Positions 18,937 to 27,996 of a DNA stretch of 64,000 nt are shown in pieces. Source of the stretch: Janthinobacterium sp. TB1-E2 (lineage in GTDB: Bacteria; Pseudomonadota; Gammaproteobacteria; Burkholderiales; Burkholderiaceae_D); the NCBI RefSeq assembly GCF_036885605.1, contig NZ_CP142523.1, forward strand, positions 3,038,001-3,102,000, in the 5' to 3' direction. The notes below the pieces were generated by a model. That model made no database searches, had not been told where the DNA came from, and saw only the letters and a list, made by a program, of their open reading frames with translations. The position numbers were made by a program, and so were the translations under genes. Within the stretch, counting starts at the first letter, position 1. Every line of letters starts with the position of its first letter.

Positions 18937-19156
18937 CGTGTTCTTTCTGCGAAGGTTAAATGGATATTGAAGTAGTGGCCGGGAAGTGTCAATTGTACGA
19001 GTCCGGCTTCTCACTTGAGGCAAATGCAACAAGGTGCTCCGCTTGTAAATTTCCATTATTAAACTATATTGGAAAATGATGTGATTTTTATATCATGTCA
19101 GTTATTCCGATTCGGAAATTTAATACTTCCAGAAATTCCAAAAGGGGGGACGAGTC

Positions 19157-19525
19157 ATGAGTGCAATGTTAGAAAAGAAGTCCATCGACAAACCGGACGA
19201 AGTGCGTCCATTCAAGGACGGAGCCGGCCGGATGGCTGTCTTTACGCTAGGCGAACAGACCATGGGGCGCGGCGAATTTGAGCCTGGCTGGCGCTGGAGC
19301 CTGCATGTCAAACCGATTGCGGGAACGGATTCGTGCCAGGCAGCGCATACCGGCATGGTTCTCGAGGGGCGGATGGTGGTACGGATGAATGATGGCGCCG
19401 AGATGGAATATGGACCGGGTGACGTCTTCTATATGCCACCGGGACATGATGCCTGGGTGGTTGGAGATCAGCGTTGTGTCCTGTTCGATGTCACCGGTGT
19501 CGCAAGGTATGCCAAACCGCAATAA
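19157..19525 (+). CDS. Cupin-domain protein
   Basis: 122 aa, ATG after the strong AAAGGGGGGACG leader. A single small beta-barrel cupin: HTGMVLEGRMVVRMNDG is cupin motif 1 with the first metal-ligand region, and YGPGDVFYMPPGHDAWVVG is motif 2. Expected cytosolic, perhaps metal-binding, of unknown substrate. The upstream 220 bp are AT-rich and include ATGAT-N11-ATCAT (19076-19096), a possible operator. It converges with the MFS gene. Confidence 0.85.
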   Translation: MSAMLEKKSIDKPDEVRPFKDGAGRMAVFTLGEQTMGRGEFEPGWRWSLHVKPIAGTDSCQAAHTGMVLEGRMVVRMNDGAEMEYGPGDVFYMPPGHDAWVVGDQRCVLFDVTGVARYAKPQ

Positions 19526-19548
19526 GGGCGGCAGCTGAAGACAGCCGC

Positions 19549-20748
19549 TCACGCGCCCGCCGCCAGCGCCTTTTGCCGCGATGCCAATGCGGCGCCGATA
19601 AAGAGGGCGATGGCCGAGGCGATCAATCCCCGCTCCAGTCCGGCGGGGCCGTCGGCGATCCAGCCGACGACGATGGGGCCAACGATCTGGCCCAGCGCGA
19701 ATACCGTCGTGTAGGCACTGATGCCGGCCGTCCAGGATTGCGGTGGCAGGTTATGCCGCACGAGGGCCGTGGTTGACGCCACCACGGACAGGAACACGGC
19801 GCCGAAGACGAGGCCTGAAATAAACACGACGGGCGCAAAGCTCGTCAGCGCGGGCAGGATCGTAACTGCGCCCAGCACGCCGTTCAATATCGCCAGCGAT
19901 TCGCCGCCCCTGTAGCGGTCGAGCATGCGCGCCCAGATGCGCGACGACGCCACCACCGCCAGCCCCAACAAGGTGTAGAACACGGTGATCAAGGTGGCGC
20001 TCATGCCTTGCTGCTTGAGCAGGGCGATAACGAAGGTCATGTAGCCGATGTAGCCGACGCCAAACATGAAGTAGCCGGCCAGGCTGGGGGCAAAGTCGCG
20101 CCAGGCGAAGCGCCGCGGCGTGTCGAGGGCGCGCGGCGCTTCGCCGATCGCCTTCGCCGGCACGGCCATGATGGCGGTGGCGGCCAGGCAGGCGATGCCC
20201 AGGGCCAGCCATGGCCATTGCCAGGCATGTGCGGCGCCGTGGTCTTGCGCGGCGGCCAATGCGGCCGGCACCAGCAGGGCCGACAGCGCGATGCCAAAAC
20301 CCGTGCCGCCGTAATACAGGCCGATGTAGAAGCCGGCGTGCTGGCTGTGCATGGAGCCGAGCCGCGCCGCCAGCACGCCGCCAGCGATGAAAATGAAGGC
20401 GCTTGCCACGCCCGCGCACACGCGCTGCAGGAACAGGGTGGTCGTATCGCTGACGAGGCCCGACATCAGCATGAAGATGCTGGCCAGCACGGAACCAATG
20501 ATGAGCAAGCGCCACACGCCCAGGCGGCGCATCAGCGCCGGCGTGGCCAGGGCGCCGAGAAAATAGCCGAGCGCATTAAACGTGTTCATGGCCCCGGCCA
20601 GCAGGTAGGACCAGCCCAGGTCGTCGCGCATGGGCGGCAGCAGCAAGCCATAGGAAAAGCGCGACAGGCCCAGGGCCACGGCGGCGCCCAGCGACAGGGC
20701 CAGCGCCGTGGCCAGCGGATGGGACGGGGAATGATCGTGTGTCGGCAT
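19549..20748 (-). CDS. YbfB/YjiJ-family MFS transporter
   Basis: 399 aa with about 12 hydrophobic helices. The opening ALSLGAAVALGLSRFSYGLL is characteristic of the YbfB/YjiJ branch of the major facilitator superfamily (G-R-F-x-Y in helix 1). Substrate is unknown for the family. It stands alone; the next gene upstream on this strand (LodB) ends 220 bp away. Nothing convincing lies in 20749-20968. Confidence 0.85.
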   Translation of the reverse strand: MPTHDHSPSHPLATALALSLGAAVALGLSRFSYGLLLPPMRDDLGWSYLLAGAMNTFNALGYFLGALATPALMRRLGVWRLLIIGSVLASIFMLMSGLVSDTTTLFLQRVCAGVASAFIFIAGGVLAARLGSMHSQHAGFYIGLYYGGTGFGIALSALLVPAALAAAQDHGAAHAWQWPWLALGIACLAATAIMAVPAKAIGEAPRALDTPRRFAWRDFAPSLAGYFMFGVGYIGYMTFVIALLKQQGMSATLITVFYTLLGLAVVASSRIWARMLDRYRGGESLAILNGVLGAVTILPALTSFAPVVFISGLVFGAVFLSVVASTTALVRHNLPPQSWTAGISAYTTVFALGQIVGPIVVGWIADGPAGLERGLIASAIALFIGAALASRQKALAAGA

Positions 20749-20968
20749 GTCCAGGATACCCGTCTATATGAAAAGCGTGGAGTTGGCGCCGGGGCAGGCC
20801 GGCGGGCAAGGTCTGTGCGGGACAGTGGCATAGGGCGCTGACGACACGCTTTTTTACTGCCAAGTTAGCGAATCGTGCCTGGGAAGTCAAGCAGGGACGT
20901 GCCTGGACATGGCGGGAGGCAATGCGATTTTTCTATCATTGCTTGTGGAGATTCGCCTTTCGCGCCAG

Positions 20969-22063
20969 CTAGAGCGCCGGGACGCGCCGGCTCCAGAACG
21001 GTGCCGTGGGCCAGCGCGTTTCCTGGCCGTAGCAGTACGCCAGGTGGCGTTCGTACGCCGCGCCGATGGCGGCCAGTTCCCCATTGTAGTGCCGGTAGGC
21101 TTGCAGCTCTCCCTGCAGCGTACGGTCGGCTGCCTCGGCGGCGGCCAGGCCCGTGTACAGGGCGTTAAAGATGCCTTGCGACGACAGCGGGTCGAAGCTC
21201 AGGGCCGCGTCGCCGACGGCGAACCAGCCTGGGCCGGCACCGGCGTCCAGGCTGGCCGTATGCGCGGGCGTGGCCATGGCGAGCGTATCGGCCGCATAGC
21301 CTTGCTGCGCCAGCAATTCCCCCGTAGCGGGCAGCTTGCGCGCCGCCGCTTCCAGCCAGCCGGCGTCGCGCAAGGCGTTGTTGGCGAGCAAGTCCGCATC
21401 CGTATGCAGGGCCAGCACGCGGCGCTGGCCGGGCAGGGGGGCGCTGTACCACCAGCCGTGTTCGCAAGCCTCGATGTGGGCAAAGCCCCGCGCGGAAGGC
21501 GTGCGGTCGTGTCCGTATTGCCATACCGAGACCAGCCGGTCGCCGCGCTGGCGCCGCGCCCCGACTTTGCGGGCCAGCCGAGCGCTGCGTCCCGTGGCGT
21601 CGATGACGATGCGCGCGGCCGCGTCGCAGGGGCCATGCCGCGTTTGCAGCCGTACTTTCCAGCCGCCATTTTCCGGCGCGATGCCCGCGACTGTGGCCGA
21701 GGCCAGCAGGGCGGCGCCGCGCCGGCGCGCCTCGTCGCGCAGCCACAGGTCGAAGGTGCCACGCGCCAGGTGCCAGCCGTGGCCATCGGGATCGCTGAGG
21801 AAATGGTGTTCCGTCCAGGCGCCGTTCCACCAGGCGCGGTTGCCGTGGTAGGGTGCATGGCCCTGCCGCAGGAAGGCGTCAAGCAAGCCCATGTCCTGCA
21901 GCAGGCGCGCGGCGGCCGGCGGCAGCGATTCGCCGATGCGCGCCAGCGGGGCGGCCAGCCGGTCGACCAGCAACACACGGTGCCGCCCCGCCAGGTTCAG
22001 GGCGGCCGTGGCGCCGGCAGGACCGGCGCCGACGATGAGCACGTCAGCCTGCAGCACGGTCAC
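20969..22063 (-). CDS. lodB: LodB-like FAD-dependent maturation flavoprotein
   Basis: 364 aa. Rossmann FAD-binding start DVLIVGAGPAGATAALNLAG, a GES-P active-site-like loop (ARIGESLPP), and the second FAD motif GWFAVGDAALSFDPLSSQGI. This is the tryptophan-halogenase/geranylgeranyl-reductase-type fold of LodB proteins, which install the cysteine tryptophylquinone cofactor in LodA-type oxidases. The start overlaps the LodA stop by 4 bp (ATGA), so the two are translationally coupled. A general flavin monooxygenase is the alternative, but the neighbour argues for LodB. Confidence 0.85.
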   Translation of the reverse strand: MTVLQADVLIVGAGPAGATAALNLAGRHRVLLVDRLAAPLARIGESLPPAAARLLQDMGLLDAFLRQGHAPYHGNRAWWNGAWTEHHFLSDPDGHGWHLARGTFDLWLRDEARRRGAALLASATVAGIAPENGGWKVRLQTRHGPCDAAARIVIDATGRSARLARKVGARRQRGDRLVSVWQYGHDRTPSARGFAHIEACEHGWWYSAPLPGQRRVLALHTDADLLANNALRDAGWLEAAARKLPATGELLAQQGYAADTLAMATPAHTASLDAGAGPGWFAVGDAALSFDPLSSQGIFNALYTGLAAAEAADRTLQGELQAYRHYNGELAAIGAAYERHLAYCYGQETRWPTAPFWSRRVPAL

Positions 22064-23925
22064 AAGCGGTGTCGCTGCAGATGGCGCGCTTTTTCCGTGC
22101 CTTCCAGGTCGACGTCGACGAACTCGTCCGGTATGGCCGCTGCCGCGCGCAGCTGGTGCTTGCCGGCTATCGGCGGTGGCAGGTTTTCCACCTGCAAGAA
22201 TGAGGGGAAGCCGGTCACGTCCGTGGGGCCGGGGCGCACCTCGACCACGCCCACCTGCGCCAGGTCGGCGATCATGTTGTTGATCTGCTCTTCATAGCTG
22301 ATGTTGCCCAGCGGACGTATCCACGCGGCGCGCCGGGCGAACGCGGCCAGGCGGTCGTCGACGGGCACTTCGCGGTTCATTACCGTGTCGTAGGCCAGTT
22401 TGCTCATCACCTGGTTCGGCACGCGCGCGGGCCAGAACGTGGGCACATAGGGATCGTAATCGGACTGGTAGCCGGAGCGGCAGCTGGCCGTGTCCGTCTG
22501 CCATGGCACGGCCATCCAGCGCGTCACGCCGCCGGCGATCTGCGCCGAGCAGGGGCTGCCGATATTGTCCGGCGTCAGGACGGCGCCGTAATCGGGCTCG
22601 ACCCAGCCGGGCGGCCGGTGCGCCAGGCGGAACGGTGCGCTGTACATGCTGGCCTGGCGCATGGGCCAGGTCATTTCGCAGCCGGGGTGGAAGGCGTCGG
22701 CCAGGCAGAATTCCATGGCCGCGCGCAGCAGGGTGTCCGGTTGCTGGGCCACGTCCACCTCGGCCAGGCTTTGCGGCGGCACCTTGCCGGGAGCGTAGTC
22801 GTCCGTGAACTTGCCGTCGGCCCATTGCTTGAGGAAGCGCAATTGCAGGTTGCTCAGCGCGCAGTTCTGGCGCGGCGTGTCTGCCGGCGGGATGGCCATC
22901 GCATCGCCATACAGCCACGGCCACGGCGATGGCGCCCAGGCGTCGCGCTCGAACCGGCGGAACTGGTTATAGATGACGTTGCGCCACTCCCTGCGGTTTT
23001 CGGACGGGCTGGACAGGCGTGCCATCCACTCGTCGCGGCTGAACGGCGTGCTGCCGTCCCAGCCGAAGGCGGCCGCGAAGCCCGCGTTGACCCACTGCAG
23101 ATTGGACAGGCGCTCGAATATGGGACGGATATCGTCCTGGAACGAGGGAACGGCAGGTGCGGTAATTTTGCCTTCGGAAACAAACAAGTCGCGCATCAAG
23201 TCCCACATCGTGCGCACGGACTTTTGCTGCGGCGCGTAATCGGGCGGCGCGACGACCACCCAGGCCATGTCGACGGGCAAGGCTTGGCCCTGATAGTGGA
23301 CGGTGGCGCAGACGGGGCCGTCGGACGTGTCGTCATGCCAGCCTTCGTTGTTGGCGAAGGTGATGGCGCGCGCGCCATTCCACGAGGCCGACTTGCCATG
23401 GCCGCCCAGCACGATCAGCCGTCCCATGGCATCCGTGCGCAATTCGCCCAGGTAGACGGGCGTGCCCAGGAAGCTGCCACTGTCGAAGGCGACGGCCGGC
23501 TGTTCCTTGCCGCTGATCTTGCGCTCGCCCGGCGTGATGGAAAGCGCTGCGCGGTCGGTGACGGCCATGTTGCGCAGGAACGAGGGCTGGGTGACGTGCG
23601 CCTCGGGAATATCGAGCGCGATCTGGAACTGGTACCACGCCGCCTTGGTGTTGGCCAGGGTGACGGACCATTCGATGTCGGCATTGCCGGCGTTCAATTC
23701 GGCCACCGCCACGCCGGCGGCATTCAGACCGTAGATGCGAAAGCTTGCCGCCTGGCGCTTGATGGCCCCGGACGCATCGCGGTAGTAGCCGGCCGGGCGC
23801 GCCGCCGGTTCCGGCACTTCCGGTCCCAGAAAGTATTCGCTGGGGCTGTTGCCCACACGGGCAATGCCGATGGGCGGATAAATCGCCGCCTTGACGATGA
23901 CGGTATCTTGGGTGGAACTGGACAT
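22060..23925 (-). CDS. lodA: LodA/GoxA-family CTQ-dependent amino acid oxidase
   Basis: 621 aa from ATG 23925, preceded by GGAAAGG; upstream in-frame codons are not protein-like. The N-terminal AAIYPPIGIARVGNSPSEYF is the LodA family signature. These enzymes oxidise amino acids (lysine in LodA, glycine in GoxA), releasing ammonia and hydrogen peroxide, and use cysteine tryptophylquinone. Candidate cofactor Cys482 lies in WQTDTASC. Candidate partners are Trp498 in PTFWPARVPN and Trp535 in RRAAWIRP. In Marinomonas LodA the pair is Cys516/Trp581. The specific substrate cannot be read from sequence. Peroxide production gives LodA antibacterial action. No obvious signal peptide. Confidence 0.88.
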   Translation of the reverse strand: MSSSTQDTVIVKAAIYPPIGIARVGNSPSEYFLGPEVPEPAARPAGYYRDASGAIKRQAASFRIYGLNAAGVAVAELNAGNADIEWSVTLANTKAAWYQFQIALDIPEAHVTQPSFLRNMAVTDRAALSITPGERKISGKEQPAVAFDSGSFLGTPVYLGELRTDAMGRLIVLGGHGKSASWNGARAITFANNEGWHDDTSDGPVCATVHYQGQALPVDMAWVVVAPPDYAPQQKSVRTMWDLMRDLFVSEGKITAPAVPSFQDDIRPIFERLSNLQWVNAGFAAAFGWDGSTPFSRDEWMARLSSPSENRREWRNVIYNQFRRFERDAWAPSPWPWLYGDAMAIPPADTPRQNCALSNLQLRFLKQWADGKFTDDYAPGKVPPQSLAEVDVAQQPDTLLRAAMEFCLADAFHPGCEMTWPMRQASMYSAPFRLAHRPPGWVEPDYGAVLTPDNIGSPCSAQIAGGVTRWMAVPWQTDTASCRSGYQSDYDPYVPTFWPARVPNQVMSKLAYDTVMNREVPVDDRLAAFARRAAWIRPLGNISYEEQINNMIADLAQVGVVEVRPGPTDVTGFPSFLQVENLPPPIAGKHQLRAAAAIPDEFVDVDLEGTEKARHLQRHRL

Positions 23926-24111
23926 GGCGTGCCTTTCCAGATGCGTGGAGGGAAGGAAAATATACCGCATAAAAAACGCGCCAAATGCGCACATAGTCAC
24001 CGCATCGTGAATTCCTGCGACGGGCGCCGGACACACGCTGCGGCGGCGGCCAGGCCCGCTTTTTCCAGCCACGTTAAGATAGCGGTATTTTCAAGACTGC
24101 GAGAGGTCCAG

Positions 24112-24777
24112 GTGCGCGTGTTGCTGGTGGAAGACGATCCGATGATCGGGGAAAGTCTGGTCGAGGGCTTGCGCGGCGAGTGCTATGCCGTGGACTGGGT
24201 GCGCGACGGCCACGATGCGGAGCTGGCGCTGGCCGGTTTCGCCTACGATTTGATGCTGCTGGACCTGGGCTTGCCCGGCAAGCAGGGCATGGACGTGCTG
24301 CGCAGCATGCGTGCGCGGGGCGCCGAGTTGCCCGTGCTGATCATCACGGCGCGCGACGGCACGCCGGCCCGCGTCGATGGGCTCGACAGCGGCGCCGACG
24401 ATTACCTGGTCAAGCCGTTCGACCTCGACGAGCTGCTGGCGCGCATCCGCGCCTTGCTGCGGCGTCGGGTCAGCCGTTCGCGCTCGGTCATCGAGCATGG
24501 CGCGCTGATACTCGACCTGGCCAGCCACGACGTCACGTTCGAGGGAGAACTGATCAAATTGCCGCCGCGCGAGTTTTCAGTGCTGCGCGCCTTGCTCGAC
24601 CATCCGGGCAAGGTGGTGTCGAAGCGCCAGCTGAGCGAGAAACTGTATGGATGGGATTGCGAAGTGGAAAGCAATACCGTCGACGTGTACGTGTACCAGC
24701 TGCGCAAGAAATTCGGCGCGGACTGCATCCAGACCGTGCGCGGCGTGGGCTACAAGATGCGGGTGGCGGCATGCTGA
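24112..24777 (+). CDS. OmpR/QseB-type response regulator
   Basis: 221 aa from GTG 24112 with GAGAGG just upstream. Receiver domain with acidic pair Asp8/Asp9, phosphoacceptor Asp51 (LMLLDLGLPG) and Lys101 (DYLVKPF). C-terminal winged helix with NTVDVYVYQLRKKFG and a terminal TVRGVGYKM, as in QseB/PmrA relatives. It overlaps the kinase gene by 7 bp. It is divergent from lodA with 186 bp between starts, so the promoter region could serve both directions. Confidence 0.93.
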   Translation: MRVLLVEDDPMIGESLVEGLRGECYAVDWVRDGHDAELALAGFAYDLMLLDLGLPGKQGMDVLRSMRARGAELPVLIITARDGTPARVDGLDSGADDYLVKPFDLDELLARIRALLRRRVSRSRSVIEHGALILDLASHDVTFEGELIKLPPREFSVLRALLDHPGKVVSKRQLSEKLYGWDCEVESNTVDVYVYQLRKKFGADCIQTVRGVGYKMRVAAC

Positions 24778-26081
24778 CCATCCGCCGCCAGTTGCTGCTC
24801 GGCTTGCTGGCCGCCACCTTGCTGTGCGTGCTCGGAGCCGGCATTTCGCTGTTCCGCTCGCTGCTGGAAGAAACCAATGAACTGGCCGACTTGCAGCTGC
24901 GCCAGCTGGCCGTGGCCTTGCCCGACGAGTTCGAGCCGCAGGCGGGCCTGGCCGCCGCGCAGGATCCGGAAGAAGCGTTCGTGCTGCAGGCGTGGGACGA
25001 GGACGGCCAGCCCTTGCCCGTCCTGCAGGGCCAGCCGGCATTGCCGCGCTATGCGCTGGCCGGCTTTGCCGATGTCGTGCTGCACGGCGAGGACTGGCGC
25101 CTGTACGGCGAAACGCGGCGCGGCCGCTACGTGCAGGTGGCGCAGGCGCAGGCCGTGCGCGACCAGTTGGCCTGGCAGATGACCATGCGCGCCGGCGCCC
25201 CGCTGCTGGTGTTCGCGCTGATCCTGGCGCTGCTGATCGTCGTCGTCGTGGGGCGCGCGCTGGCGCCGCTGCACCGGCTGGCCGAATCCGTGGCGGGTCG
25301 CTCGCCGGATACCTTGACGCCGCTGGCGGCCGACGACATGCCGCCCGAACTGCGGCCCGTGGCGCTGGCGTTGAATAGTTTGATGGGGCAGTTCGAGGCG
25401 GCGCTGACGGCGCAGCGCACCTTTGTTGCCGATGCCGCGCATGAATTGCGCTCGCCGCTGACGGCGTTGAAACTGCAGCTCCAGGTGGCCGAGCGGGCCG
25501 GCAGCGAGGAAGAACGCCGCATGGCGCTGGCGCGCCTGCACGAACGGCTGGACCGCAGCACGCACCTTGTGCGTCAGCTGCTCAGCCTGGCCCGCCATGA
25601 AACGGCGCTCACGGCCAGCCAGCTGCACACAGTGGACCTGGGGCAATTGCTGGAAGCGGCCGTGGCCGACCACAGCGCGCTGGCCGACAGCCGCGACATC
25701 GACCTGGGCGTGGTGGAAGCGCCGCCGGCCAGAGTACTGGTGCAAGCCGATCCCGACGGCTTGCAAGTGTTGCTGAATAACCTGATCGACAACGCCTTGC
25801 GCTACACGCAGCAGGGTGGCAGGGTCGACTTGCAGGCGGCGCTGGAGGAGGGCAGGCCGCTGCTGCGCGTGTCCGACAACGGCCCCGGCGTGCCGCAACA
25901 GCACCATGCGCGCCTGTTCGACCGCTTCTTCCGTCCCGACGGCAATGACGCCTGGGGCTGCGGCCTGGGCCTGTCCATCGTGCGCCACATCGCGGAGCAC
26001 CACCAGGCCGACATCGCGCTGGCTGAAGGCGAGGCGGGGCGGGGACTGCAGGTGACGGTACGTTTTCCGCAGGCGGCCTGA
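24771..26081 (+). CDS. QseC-like sensor histidine kinase
   Basis: 436 aa. TM helix at 8-28, periplasmic sensor of about 110 residues, TM helix at 143-162, HAMP-like linker, HisKA with phosphoacceptor His224 (FVADAAHELRSPL), then HATPase_c with N box (LLNNLIDNALRYT), G1 (DNGPGVP), F box (FDRFF) and G2 (GCGLGLSIVRHI). Start ATG overlaps the regulator's stop. The signal is not known. A strong terminator follows immediately. Confidence 0.93.
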   Translation: MLTIRRQLLLGLLAATLLCVLGAGISLFRSLLEETNELADLQLRQLAVALPDEFEPQAGLAAAQDPEEAFVLQAWDEDGQPLPVLQGQPALPRYALAGFADVVLHGEDWRLYGETRRGRYVQVAQAQAVRDQLAWQMTMRAGAPLLVFALILALLIVVVVGRALAPLHRLAESVAGRSPDTLTPLAADDMPPELRPVALALNSLMGQFEAALTAQRTFVADAAHELRSPLTALKLQLQVAERAGSEEERRMALARLHERLDRSTHLVRQLLSLARHETALTASQLHTVDLGQLLEAAVADHSALADSRDIDLGVVEAPPARVLVQADPDGLQVLLNNLIDNALRYTQQGGRVDLQAALEEGRPLLRVSDNGPGVPQQHHARLFDRFFRPDGNDAWGCGLGLSIVRHIAEHHQADIALAEGEAGRGLQVTVRFPQAA

Positions 26082-26084
26082 ATG

Positions 26085-26118
26085 AAAAAAGCGGATGCCG
26101 GTGAAGGCATCCGCTTTT
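26085..26118. terminator. Bidirectional rho-independent terminator
   Basis: A perfect 9-bp stem, GCGGATGCC (26091-26099) with GGCATCCGC (26106-26114), six-base loop, A tract on the left and TTTT on the right. It lies between the convergent kinase and nitroreductase genes and should work in both directions. Confidence 0.9.
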
Positions 26119-26136
26119 CAATTACGGGCGAAGCGC

Positions 26137-26775
26137 TTAGGCCAGCTCGGTGATGAATTGCTCGCGTGCAGGGCGCACTTTTTTCAGGTCCACCAGCCAG
26201 TCGCCTTCGTCGGCGCGGTAGCCGAGCGGCAGCATGACGACGGAACGCAGGCCTTTTTCGCGCAAGCCCAGGATCTCGTCGACCTTGGCCGGATCAAAAC
26301 CTTCCATCGGCGTCGAATCGACTTTTTCCTGCGCTGCGGCGATCAGGGCCGTGCCCACGCCGATGTAGGCCTGGCGCGCCGCGTGCTGGTAGTTGGTTTC
26401 CGCATCGCGCTGCGGGTAGGTGGCGAGGATTTGCTGGCGGTACGCTTCCCAGCCTTCATTCTTGAAGCCGCGCACGGTGTTGACCAGGTCAAACATCTTG
26501 TTGATGCGTTCGACCGTGTAATTGTCCCAGGCAGCAAACACCAGCAGATGCGAGGCGTCCGTCACTTGCGACTGGTTCCACGCATGCGGCTTGATCTGCT
26601 CGCGCAGGGCCGGATTCGTCACGACGAAGACTTCGTAAGGATGCAGTCCGCTGGAACTGGCCGTCAGGCGCACGGCTTCCAGAATGCGCTCGACCTTGTC
26701 TTGCGGCACCGTTTTCGTCGGGTCCATTTTCTTGGTGGCGTAGCGCCATTGCAGTGTTTCGAGCAAATCGGACAT
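26137..26775 (-). CDS. Nitroreductase-family NAD(P)H-dependent oxidoreductase
   Basis: 212 aa from ATG 26775, chosen because AAAGGGA precedes it; another ATG lies five codons upstream within that leader. FMN-binding nitroreductase fold: WRYATKKMDPTK at the start (FMN phosphate contact), TASSSGLHPYEVFVV, and C-terminal GLRSVVMLPLGYRADEGDW. The NfsB/YfkO-type enzymes reduce quinones and nitro compounds in the cytosol. Single-gene unit. Confidence 0.88.
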   Translation of the reverse strand: MSDLLETLQWRYATKKMDPTKTVPQDKVERILEAVRLTASSSGLHPYEVFVVTNPALREQIKPHAWNQSQVTDASHLLVFAAWDNYTVERINKMFDLVNTVRGFKNEGWEAYRQQILATYPQRDAETNYQHAARQAYIGVGTALIAAAQEKVDSTPMEGFDPAKVDEILGLREKGLRSVVMLPLGYRADEGDWLVDLKKVRPAREQFITELA

Positions 26776-26895
26776 GTAAATCCCTTTCATAATGAATAGT
26801 TCAGACTGGAAATGATAGCGGATTCGGGCATTTCAAGTGTAAAGGGGCAAAGAATTGCTTACCGTACTCAAGTTAGCGCACTCCAGCATGGTTGT

Positions 26896-27894
26896 CTACA
26901 GGCCAACCATGGCAAGCTCCACGTCCGGGTAGCGCGCACCCTGCACGCTGGCGGGCGCGATGGCGGCGCCGATGGCGGCCAGCTCGCTTTCGCTCAATGT
27001 GATTTGGCCGGCGGCCACATTCTCTTCCAGGTGCACCAGGCTGCGGGCGCCCGGTATCGGTACGATGTCAGTACCTTGCGCCAGCAGCCAGGCCAGCGCC
27101 AGTTGCGCCGCCGTGGCGCCGCGTGCGGCTGCCAGGCGCTGCAGCTCGGCAACGTGGTGGGCGTTGGCCGCCATCGCGGACGGCTGGAAGCGTGGCAGGC
27201 TGTGGCGGTAGTCGTCTGGCGCCAGCGCGGCGCTGGAGTTCAGCTGGCCCGTCAGGAAACCCCGGCCCAGCGGGCTGTAGGGTACGAAGCCGATGCCCAG
27301 CTCCCGGCAGGCAGGCAGCACCTCGGCTTCCACGTCGCGGCTCCACAGCGAATATTCGGATTGGACGGCCGCAATCGCGTGCACGGCGTGGGCGCGACGC
27401 AGGGTGGCTGCCGACACTTCCGACAGGCCCAGGTGGCGTACCTTGCCCGCCCGCACCAGACCGGCCATGGCGCCGACCACGTCTTCGATGGGCACGGCGG
27501 GGTCCACGCGGTGCTGGTACAGCAAGTCGATGCACTCGATGCCGAGCCTCGACAGCGACGCTTCCACGGCCTGGACGATGTGCTCGGGGCGGCTGTCGAC
27601 ACCCGCCATGCGTTCCACGCCCTGGCCGTGGGGCAATATCTTGAAGCCGAACTTGGTGGCGATGTGGACCTTGCCGCGCAGTTCCTTCAGGGCGCGGCCT
27701 ACCAAGTCCTCATTGGCGTAGGGGCCGTAGACTTCCGCCGTGTCGATCAGGGTCACGCCCAGTTCCACGGCGCGGTGCAGCACGCGCAGCGAGGTGGCCT
27801 CGTCCGCGCCGCCGTAGGCAAAGCTCATGCCCATGCAGCCCAGGCCGATGGGGGCCACTCGCAAGCCGGAGTTGCCCAGTGTTCTGTGTTCCAT
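26896..27894 (-). CDS. Aldo/keto reductase
   Basis: 332 aa TIM-barrel NADPH-dependent reductase of the AKR13/YakC type. Catalytic set visible: Asp in LIDTAEVYGPYANE (D and Y four residues apart), Lys in HIATKFGF, and His in LLYQHRVDP. C-terminal NADPH loop IVPIPGARSLVHLEEN. Divergent from the LysR gene at 27997, which is the likely regulator; the 102-bp gap holds a GATAAG/CTTATC inverted repeat. Confidence 0.9.
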   Translation of the reverse strand: MEHRTLGNSGLRVAPIGLGCMGMSFAYGGADEATSLRVLHRAVELGVTLIDTAEVYGPYANEDLVGRALKELRGKVHIATKFGFKILPHGQGVERMAGVDSRPEHIVQAVEASLSRLGIECIDLLYQHRVDPAVPIEDVVGAMAGLVRAGKVRHLGLSEVSAATLRRAHAVHAIAAVQSEYSLWSRDVEAEVLPACRELGIGFVPYSPLGRGFLTGQLNSSAALAPDDYRHSLPRFQPSAMAANAHHVAELQRLAAARGATAAQLALAWLLAQGTDIVPIPGARSLVHLEENVAAGQITLSESELAAIGAAIAPASVQGARYPDVELAMVGL

Positions 27895-27948
27895 TGTGAT
27901 TCCTCGTTAATAGTTGGAACACAGAGTATGGGCGGGCGCACAGCATGC

Positions 27949-27964
27949 GATAAGATAGCTTATC
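27949..27964. promoter_or_regulatory. Inverted repeat between aldo/keto reductase and LysR gene
   Basis: GATAAG-ATAG-CTTATC, a perfect 6-bp inverted repeat in the short divergent region. Position and symmetry fit a LysR-type operator for the flanking regulator. Not experimentally supported. Confidence 0.45.
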
Positions 27965-27996
27965 CTGCATGTATTGCTGAATGAAACTCATGAATA

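Noticed and set aside
19520..19548. Hairpin GCGGC...GCCGC between the cupin and MFS genes as a terminator
   Set aside because: The stem is imperfect with a bulge and there is no T tract on either side.
22618..24111. Long open frame upstream of, and in frame with, the response regulator
   Set aside because: It is antisense to lodA. The regulator has its own GTG start and ribosome binding site at 24101-24112.
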